5,415 nt of DNA from Bacteroidales bacterium UBA2716. Lineage in GTDB: Bacteria; Bacteroidota; Bacteroidia; Bacteroidales; UBA932. The position numbers and the translations under genes were made by a program. Positions 1 to 4,345 of this stretch are shown piece by piece (positions within the stretch are counted from its first letter, which is position 1; each line of letters starts with the position of its first letter). The stretch lies in contig DEKS01000043.1 of assembly GCA_002354005.1 (NCBI GenBank), positions 6,227-11,641 of the forward strand, written 5' to 3'. The notes beneath the pieces were generated by a model. The model had not been told where the DNA came from. It did not search any database and saw only the letters and a program-made list of their open reading frames with translations.

Positions 1-462
1 AAGGAATACCACGACGCCCGGCATCACTGCTATGCGTATCGGCTTGGGTATCAGGGGGATGTCTTTCGCGCCAGCGACGACGGAGAGCCTGCCGGCAGCG
101 CCGGACGTCCCATCCTGGGCCAGATCGATTCTGCCGGCCTGAGCGACGTCCTGGTGGTGGTGGTGCGCTATTTCGGCGGCATCAAGCTGGGTATCCCGGG
201 GCTCATCCGGGCGTATAAAACCTCCACGGCCGATGCCATCGCGAGCGGACAAATCGTCACCAAGATTGCCGGGAAAAACTTCAAGGTCCACTTTGAGTAC
301 CTGTCCATGAACGCCGTCATGAAGGTGCTCAAGGACATGGACATCCAGCCGCGGGCGCAGGACTTTGGGGAAAGCTGCACGCTGGAAGTGCGGGTGCGGC
401 TGTCCGCCGTGGCGGATTTTAAAAACCGCGTGGAAAATTACGCAAAATTGGAAGAAATATAG
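1..462 (+). CDS. YigZ/IMPACT-family protein, 5'-truncated
   Basis: This is the C-terminal 153 residues of a YigZ/IMPACT-family (UPF0029) protein. The frame is open from the first base of the window to a TAG at 460-462, so the true start lies upstream; full-length relatives are about 200-215 residues, so roughly 50 are missing. The IMPACT domain signature is clear: HHCYAYRLG near visible residues 8-16, ASDDGEPAGSAGRPIL near 24-39, and VVVVRYFGGIKLG near 52-64. The usual GVGGLIRAY is here GIPGLIRAY. Beyond about residue 90 there is a small C-terminal ferredoxin-like domain (DUF1949 type). Eukaryotic IMPACT/Yih1 proteins bind Gcn1 and restrain the Gcn2 kinase; the bacterial role is not settled, though RNA or translation-related roles have been proposed. 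The gene is followed by a 63-bp gap and then serC on the same strand. Nothing in it suggests a part in serine metabolism. Family assignment is confident; function is not. Confidence 0.9.
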   Translation, partial: KEYHDARHHCYAYRLGYQGDVFRASDDGEPAGSAGRPILGQIDSAGLSDVLVVVVRYFGGIKLGIPGLIRAYKTSTADAIASGQIVTKIAGKNFKVHFEYLSMNAVMKVLKDMDIQPRAQDFGESCTLEVRVRLSAVADFKNRVENYAKLEEI

Positions 463-525
463 GTTTTGTCAATAAAAAATCTTAACTTGCAAGACCATAA
501 TTAATACACTTTATTTTAATACATC
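463..525 (+). promoter_or_regulatory. A/T-rich leader and possible promoter region of serC
   Basis: This gap is much richer in A/T than the flanking genes and is the only room for a promoter of the serC-serA-DUF1015 operon. There is no perfect TAnnTTTG element. The best candidate I see is TTG at 487-489, then 22 bases, then TATTTTAA at 512-519, which keeps only the TAnnTT half and would start transcription almost at the serC ATG. A second weak match, TAACTTGC at 483-490, has TTTG at 465-468 only 14 bases upstream, too close. An 8-bp palindrome CTTGCAAG lies at 486-493. There is no hairpin followed by a T-run that would terminate the upstream gene, so read-through from the YigZ-family gene is possible. 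No Shine-Dalgarno sequence precedes serC. Confidence 0.35.
501..523 (+). repeat. direct repeat TTAATACA x2 upstream of serC
   Basis: TTAATACA occurs at 501-508 and again at 516-523, start-to-start spacing 15 bp, ending two bases before the serC ATG. It could be a tandem operator half-site or simply the product of A/T-rich composition. The repeat itself is read directly from the sequence; any regulatory role is speculation. Confidence 0.5.
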
Positions 526-1602
526 ATGTCTAAAAAAGTTCATGTTTTCAATGCCGGCCCCTGCCTGTTGCCGCAGGTTGCCATCGACCATACCATCGAG
601 GCCTTAAAAGACTTCAGCGGTACCGGAGTATCCCTGCTGTCCATCAGCCACCGCACCAAGGAGTGGGATGCCGTAATGGACGAGTGTCGCGCCCTGTGGA
701 AGGAACTCCTCCACATCCCGGACACGCACGAGGTCGTGTTCCTGGGCGGCGGCGCATCGCTGCAGTTCCTGTACGTGGCCATGAATTACCTGGAGAAGAA
801 AGCGGCCTACCTGGACACCGGCGTATGGGCCCACAAGGCCCTCGTAGAGGCCCAGGGTATTGGCGAGGCCTATGCCATCGCCTGCTCCAAGGACAAGAAC
901 TATTCCTATATTCCCAAGGGCTTCGAGATCCCCGCAGACCTGGACTACCTGCACATCACCACCAACAACACCATTTACGGCACGGAAATCAAGGAAGACA
1001 TGGACTGCCCCTGCCCGCTCATTGCCGATATGTCCTCGGACATCATGTCCCGCCCGGTAGACGTGAGCAAGTATGACCTTATCTATGGCGGCGCCCAGAA
1101 GAACGTGGGCCCGGCCGGCGTCATCTTTGCCATTATCCGCAAGGAGTCCCTGGGCCGCGTAACGCGCCACCTGCCCACCATGCTCAACTACCAGACCCAC
1201 ATTGACAAACTCTCCATGTTCAATACCCCGCCGGTGTTCGCCATCTATGTGATGAACGAAACCCTCAAGTGGATCAAGAGCGTGGGCGGCGTAGAGGCCA
1301 TCCAGAAAATTAACCAGAAGAAGGCCCGGCTGCTGTACGACGAAATTGACCGCAACAGCCTGTTCACCGGCACCGCCGCCAAGGAAGACCGTTCCCTGAT
1401 GAACGTATGTTTTGTCATGGCTCCCGGCAAGGAAGAACTCCAGGACGAATTCTTCGCCTTTGCCAAAGAGCGCGGCATGGTGGGCATCAAGGGCCACCGC
1501 AGCGTAGGCGGTTTCCGCGCCTCCCTGTACAACGCCTGCCCTATCGAGAGTGTCCAGGCCCTGGTAGATTGTATGCAAGAATTTGAAGCTCTGAAAAAAT
1601 AA
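526..1602 (+). CDS. serC: Phosphoserine aminotransferase
   Basis: SerC is a cytosolic PLP enzyme (class V aminotransferase, fold type I). It converts 3-phosphohydroxypyruvate plus glutamate to O-phosphoserine plus 2-oxoglutarate, step two of serine synthesis; the same enzyme can act in pyridoxal phosphate synthesis. The 358 residues match the usual length of about 360. Visible landmarks are FNAGPCLLP at residues 8-16, ISHRTKEW at 40-47 (substrate-phosphate His/Arg), the PLP-phosphate loop GGGAS at 74-78, Trp101 stacking on PLP, ADMSSD at 167-172 with Asp168 contacting the pyridine nitrogen, and the Schiff-base lysine Lys192 in YGGAQKNVGPAG. The C-terminal GHRSVGGFRASLYNA motif is intact. ATG at 526 is the first start in frame, directly after the A/T-rich leader, and gives the family N-terminus. 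Its TAA overlaps the serA ATG by one base (TAATG), which suggests one transcript and coupled translation. No key residue is missing. Confidence 0.97.
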   Translation: MSKKVHVFNAGPCLLPQVAIDHTIEALKDFSGTGVSLLSISHRTKEWDAVMDECRALWKELLHIPDTHEVVFLGGGASLQFLYVAMNYLEKKAAYLDTGVWAHKALVEAQGIGEAYAIACSKDKNYSYIPKGFEIPADLDYLHITTNNTIYGTEIKEDMDCPCPLIADMSSDIMSRPVDVSKYDLIYGGAQKNVGPAGVIFAIIRKESLGRVTRHLPTMLNYQTHIDKLSMFNTPPVFAIYVMNETLKWIKSVGGVEAIQKINQKKARLLYDEIDRNSLFTGTAAKEDRSLMNVCFVMAPGKEELQDEFFAFAKERGMVGIKGHRSVGGFRASLYNACPIESVQALVDCMQEFEALKK

Positions 1603-2522
1603 TGAACGTTTTACTTGCCACCCAAAAGCCCTTTGCCGCCGCTGCGGTTAAAGGCATTACCGATATTCTGGAAGCTGCCGGTCACAAGGTCAGCAAACTG
1701 GAAAAATATGCCCAGCAGAGCGACTTTGTCGCCGCCGTGGCAGACGCCGAAGCCCTCATCATCCGTTCGGACAAAGTAACGGAAGAAGTGATGGCCGCCG
1801 CCCCCAAACTCAAGATTGTGGTGCGCGCCGGCGCCGGATTTGACAATGTGGACCTCGCCGCCGCCACCGCCCGCGGCATCGTGGTCATGAACACCCCCGG
1901 ACAAAACTCCAATGCCGTGGCGGAACTCGCCTTGTGCCTGATGATTTTCATGGCCCGCACCCAGCTTACCCCTGCCACCGGTTCGGAGCTTCTGGGTAAA
2001 CGGCTGGGCGTACAGGCCTACGGCAATGTAGGCCGCCTGGTGGGCCAGAAAGCCAAGGCCCTGGGCATGGAAATCTGCGCCCTGGACCCGTTCCTCACGG
2101 ACGAACAGATTATCGCCGGCGGCGCCCAGCCCGTCCACTCCGTGGAAGAGCTCTACGCCACATCGGACTACCTGTCCATCCACATCCCGGCCCTTCCCGC
2201 CACCATTAAGAGCATCGGCTATGACCTTATTACCAAGATGCCTAAAGGTGCCACGCTGGTGAACACGGCCCGCAAGGAAGTCATCGACGAGGAAGGCCTT
2301 ATGAAAGCCCTGGAAGAACGCGAAGACCTGAAATATGTCACGGACGTCATGCCGGACAACTACGCCGCCCTGCAGGAAAAGTTTGGCACGCGCGTATTTG
2401 CCACGCCCAAGAAGATGGGCGCCCAAACGGCCGAGGCCAATGTGAACGCCGGCCTGGCCGCCGCCCGCCAGATTGTGGACTTCTTTGCAACAGGCAATTG
2501 TAAATTCCAAGTAAACAAATAG
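1602..2522 (+). CDS. serA: D-3-phosphoglycerate dehydrogenase, short form with Lys at the catalytic His position
   Basis: SerA oxidises 3-phosphoglycerate to 3-phosphohydroxypyruvate with NAD+, the first step of serine synthesis. At 306 residues it has only the 2-hydroxyacid dehydrogenase core: substrate-domain halves at about 1-100 and 285-306 around a Rossmann domain at about 100-285. The C-terminal ACT or ASB domains through which serine inhibits longer enzymes are absent. Visible motifs are VVRAGAGFDNVD at 73-84, NTPGQNSNAVAE at 97-108 and NTARKEVIDEEGL at 221-233 with catalytic Arg224. The dinucleotide loop reads AYGNVG at 139-144 instead of GxGxxG. The TPH-x-GA motif that carries the catalytic His is TPKKMGA at 268-274, putting Lys271 in its place, and the usual DVFxxEP glutamate motif is replaced by TDVMPDN. 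This pattern fits the known lysine subtype (type IIIK) of PGDH from Bacteroidota and Entamoeba, so it is probably active. It overlaps serC by one base and is followed by the DUF1015 gene after 2 bp. Confidence 0.95.
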   Translation: MNVLLATQKPFAAAAVKGITDILEAAGHKVSKLEKYAQQSDFVAAVADAEALIIRSDKVTEEVMAAAPKLKIVVRAGAGFDNVDLAAATARGIVVMNTPGQNSNAVAELALCLMIFMARTQLTPATGSELLGKRLGVQAYGNVGRLVGQKAKALGMEICALDPFLTDEQIIAGGAQPVHSVEELYATSDYLSIHIPALPATIKSIGYDLITKMPKGATLVNTARKEVIDEEGLMKALEEREDLKYVTDVMPDNYAALQEKFGTRVFATPKKMGAQTAEANVNAGLAAARQIVDFFATGNCKFQVNK

Positions 2523-2524
2523 TT

Positions 2525-3769
2525 ATGGTACGAGTTAAACCGTTTGCGGCCATTCGTCCGCCCAAGAATCTGGTAACGGAAGTTGCCGCTCCCCCGTATG
2601 ACGTCCTCAACTCCGAGGAAGCCCTGGCCATGGCCGGTGAAAAGAGTCTCCTGCACATCACCAAGCCGGAAATTGACTTCTCCCCTATCGCCGGTGAGCA
2701 CGAGCAGCGCACCTACGACAAAGCCGTGGAGAACTTCAAGGCCTGGAAAGAAAAAGGCTGGCTGGTGCAGGACGACAAAGAAAAGTACTACGTGTACGCC
2801 CAGACCATGGGCAGCCGCACCCAGTATGGCATCGTCCTCTGTGCCCACACCGACGATTACGCCAGTGGCATTATCAAGAAGCACGAGCTCACCCTCAAGC
2901 CCAAGGAAGACGACCGCATGATTCACGTGCGCATCCAGAACGCCAACATCGAGCCCGTCTTCTTTGCCTTCAAGGACAACGCGGAGCTCAACGACATCAT
3001 TGCCAAGACTGCCGCCGAAGAGCCGGAATACAAGTTCGTGGACGAGAACAACTTCACGCACACCTTCTGGGTGATTGACGACGACGCCACCATTGCCCGC
3101 ATCACGGAAATCTTCACCAAGGACATCGACGCGTTTTATGTGGCCGACGGCCATCACCGCACGGCTGCCGCCGCCCGCGTGGGCGCAGAGAAAAAAGCGC
3201 AGAATCCGCACCACACCGGCAACGAGGAATACAATTACTTCATGGCGGTGTGCTTCCCGCAGAGCCACCTGGCCATCATCGACTACAACCGTGTAGTGAA
3301 GGACCTCAACGGCCTGAGCACCAAGGATTTCCTCAAGGCCCTGGAGGAGGATTTCATTGTGGAATGCAAGGGAGATGCAGCGATTTACCATCCCGCCGGC
3401 CTTCACAACTTCTCCATGTACATTGAGGGCGTGTGGTACAGCCTCACCGCCAAGCCGGGCCGCTACAACGACGCCGACCCTATTGGCGTGCTGGATGTCA
3501 CCATCCTGAGCAACCTCGTGCTGGACAAGATTCTGGGAATCAAGGATTTGCGCACAGACAAGCGTATCGACTTTGTGGGCGGTATCCGTGGCCTTGGGGA
3601 GCTTTCCCGCCGTGTAGATTCCGGAGAGATGAAGGTGGCGTTTGCCCTTTATCCGGTTTCCATGGACCAGCTCATGAGCATTGCGGACACCGGCAACATT
3701 ATGCCGCCCAAAACCACCTGGTTTGAGCCCAAGCTCCGCAGCGGCCTAGCAATCCATAGCCTGGATTAA
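2525..3769 (+). CDS. DUF1015 family protein in the serine operon
   Basis: A 414-residue protein spanning a full DUF1015 (PF06245) domain. The N-terminus has the family opening VKPFAAIRP (4-12) and VAAPPYDVLNSEEAL (20-34). KHELTLKPKEDDRM (119-132) is the usual basic motif. VADGHHRTAAAARVG (206-220) is the most conserved segment, followed by NRVVKDLNGL (255-264) and the closing MPPKTTWFEPKLRSGL (393-408). There is no signal peptide and no membrane segment, so it is probably cytosolic. No function is proven to my knowledge. DGHHR resembles the active-site motif of ParB-fold free serine kinases such as archaeal SerK; together with the 2-bp spacing after serA this suggests a role in serine or phosphoserine turnover, which is inference. 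The start at 2525 is the first ATG after the serA stop and gives the expected N-terminus. Its last 24 bases overlap the convergent methyltransferase gene. Family assignment is strong; function is open. Confidence 0.93.
   Translation: MVRVKPFAAIRPPKNLVTEVAAPPYDVLNSEEALAMAGEKSLLHITKPEIDFSPIAGEHEQRTYDKAVENFKAWKEKGWLVQDDKEKYYVYAQTMGSRTQYGIVLCAHTDDYASGIIKKHELTLKPKEDDRMIHVRIQNANIEPVFFAFKDNAELNDIIAKTAAEEPEYKFVDENNFTHTFWVIDDDATIARITEIFTKDIDAFYVADGHHRTAAAARVGAEKKAQNPHHTGNEEYNYFMAVCFPQSHLAIIDYNRVVKDLNGLSTKDFLKALEEDFIVECKGDAAIYHPAGLHNFSMYIEGVWYSLTAKPGRYNDADPIGVLDVTILSNLVLDKILGIKDLRTDKRIDFVGGIRGLGELSRRVDSGEMKVAFALYPVSMDQLMSIADTGNIMPPKTTWFEPKLRSGLAIHSLD
3746..3769. other. 24-bp tail-to-tail overlap of DUF1015 gene and RNA methyltransferase gene
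   Basis: Both genes end inside this segment with their codons in register on opposite strands. The DUF1015 stop TAA (3767-3769) reads TTA, Leu172 of the methyltransferase. The methyltransferase stop TAG reads CTA, Leu408 of the DUF1015 protein. Seven codons of each gene lie between these two. CTA and TTA are uncommon leucine codons beside the CTG/CTC used in most of both genes. There is no intergenic room for an intrinsic terminator. Confidence 0.95.
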
Positions 3770-4282
3770 GCCCCAAAGAACAACCCCAACGGAGACGGAG
3801 ACATTCAGCGAGTGTTTGGTCCCCTGCTGCGGGATTTCGAGAGCAAAGTCAGCGGCGTCTACAACTTCCTGTTGTACGCCGCTGACTTCGTTTCCAAAAA
3901 CCAGGGCATACCTCCGGCCGGGTTCCCGGCGAAAATGGTCCAGTTTTACCGAGTGGACCGTTTGCTCCACGGCAACAACCGTATATCCATCGGCCTGTAA
4001 CTGCTTTACCAGGGCCACCACGTCTTCCACGTGCTCCGAAGGGACGGACAATTCTGCCCCCAGGGCCACTTTGTGCAGTTCCGGGGACGGCGGGACGGGA
4101 CAGATACCGCCCAGATAAATCCTGTCTACGCCAAAGGCATCGCCGGTGCGGAAAGCGCTGCCCACGTTGTGCGCACTGCGGATATTGTCCAGCACCAGCA
4201 CAAGGCCGCTCTCCTTCCTATGGCGGTACTGCTCTGCCGTCAATCGGCCCAATTCTATATTGAGAAGTTTTCTGTCTTTCAT
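3746..4282 (-). CDS. SpoU/TrmH-family RNA 2'-O-methyltransferase, single-domain
   Basis: A 178-residue SPOUT-class enzyme expected to transfer methyl from S-adenosylmethionine to a ribose 2'-OH in tRNA or rRNA; the target cannot be told from the sequence. The three SpoU motifs are complete: motif 1 NIRSAHNVGSAFRTGDAFG at 33-51, with the catalytic Arg and Asn of the N-x-R type; motif 2 ALVFGNEVSGV at 126-136, with the glutamate after FGN; and motif 3 LEIPQQGTKHSLNVSVSVG at 148-166, which forms the trefoil knot. HKVALGAELSVP (70-81) is the usual linker. It lacks the N-terminal L30e-like RNA-binding domain of RlmB-type relatives, so it resembles the short TrmH/TrmL-sized group common in Bacteroidota. 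ATG at 4282 sits four bases after a TACCTTTG promoter element, so the mRNA may be leaderless. It lies between the serine operon and glyA but is transcribed against both, and shows no evident metabolic link. A long inverted repeat lies within motif 2. Confidence 0.92.
   Translation of the reverse strand: MKDRKLLNIELGRLTAEQYRHRKESGLVLVLDNIRSAHNVGSAFRTGDAFGVDRIYLGGICPVPPSPELHKVALGAELSVPSEHVEDVVALVKQLQADGYTVVAVEQTVHSVKLDHFRREPGRRYALVFGNEVSGVQQEVVDAADFALEIPQQGTKHSLNVSVSVGVVLWGLIQAMDC
3846..3888. repeat. 18-bp inverted repeat (hairpin) inside the methyltransferase gene
   Basis: The left arm at 3846-3865 and the right arm at 3871-3888 pair over 18 bp without mismatch apart from a 2-nt bulge (TC at 3858-3859), around a 5-nt loop TTCCT (3866-3870). 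The core is AAGTCAGCGGCG against CGCCGCTGACTT, plus TACAAC against GTTGTA. Neither strand has a T-run after the stem, so it is not a classical intrinsic terminator. It lies 77 bp past the DUF1015 stop, where the serine operon transcript would be running antisense to the methyltransferase gene. In the methyltransferase it encodes the segment from Glu132 to Phe146, covering motif 2 and what follows. A second short palindrome, GCCGGG-TT-CCCGGC at 3917-3930, lies 28 bp further on. Confidence 0.85.
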
Positions 4283-4283
4283 G

Positions 4284-4314
4284 TTGCAAAGGTAAAGGTT
4301 TTCTTGTAAATTTG
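4284..4314 (+). promoter_or_regulatory. glyA promoter (Bacteroidota -33/-7 type)
   Basis: TTG at 4284-4286, 20 bases, then a perfect TAnnTTTG element, TAAATTTG at 4307-4314. This matches the known primary-sigma promoter of Bacteroides and relatives in sequence and spacing. Transcription would start near 4319-4322 and give a 5' UTR of about 25 nt with no Shine-Dalgarno sequence. Confidence 0.7.
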
Positions 4315-4320
4315 TGAAAA
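4287..4320 (-). promoter_or_regulatory. RNA methyltransferase promoter, probably leaderless
   Basis: On the minus strand a perfect -7 element TACCTTTG covers 4294-4287, four bases before the ATG at 4282. A weak -33 candidate TTTTC (4320-4316) lies 21 bases upstream of it. Transcription would begin at or within a few bases of the start codon. The element abuts the -33 TTG of the opposing glyA promoter. Confidence 0.6.
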
Positions 4321-4345
4321 TATTAGCTTACACTAACCACTCAAT

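Noticed and set aside
604..1578. Long minus-strand open frame (324 codons) opposite serC
   Set aside because: It lies in antisense to a complete, well-recognised serC. Its length follows from GC-rich third positions and avoidance of TTA, CTA and TCA codons in serC. Its translation has no recognisable domain.
1611..2510. Long minus-strand open frame (299 codons) opposite serA
   Set aside because: Same cause: a GC-rich antisense shadow of a clear serA. The Gly/His-rich translation is typical of such shadows and matches no family I know.
1602..2522. SerA as a truncated pseudogene because the ACT domain and catalytic His are missing
   Set aside because: The frame is intact, the remaining motifs are conserved, and short lysine-type enzymes are a known active class.
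2360..3406. Minus-strand open frame (348 codons) opposite the serA end and the DUF1015 gene
   Set aside because: It crosses the boundary of two real plus-strand genes, has no promoter element or recognisable motif, and reads as a compositional shadow.
3846..3888. Calling the inverted repeat an intrinsic terminator
   Set aside because: The stem is strong, but neither strand has a T-run right after it, so the rule for intrinsic termination is not met. It is reported as a repeat instead.
4031..4309. Plus-strand frame of 92 codons opposite the methyltransferase
   Set aside because: It is antisense to a gene with all three SpoU motifs, and its translation shows no family signature.
4283..4345. 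Riboswitch upstream of glyA
   Set aside because: The gap is only 63 bp and the predicted 5' UTR is about 25 nt, too short for a glycine, SAM or THF riboswitch aptamer.
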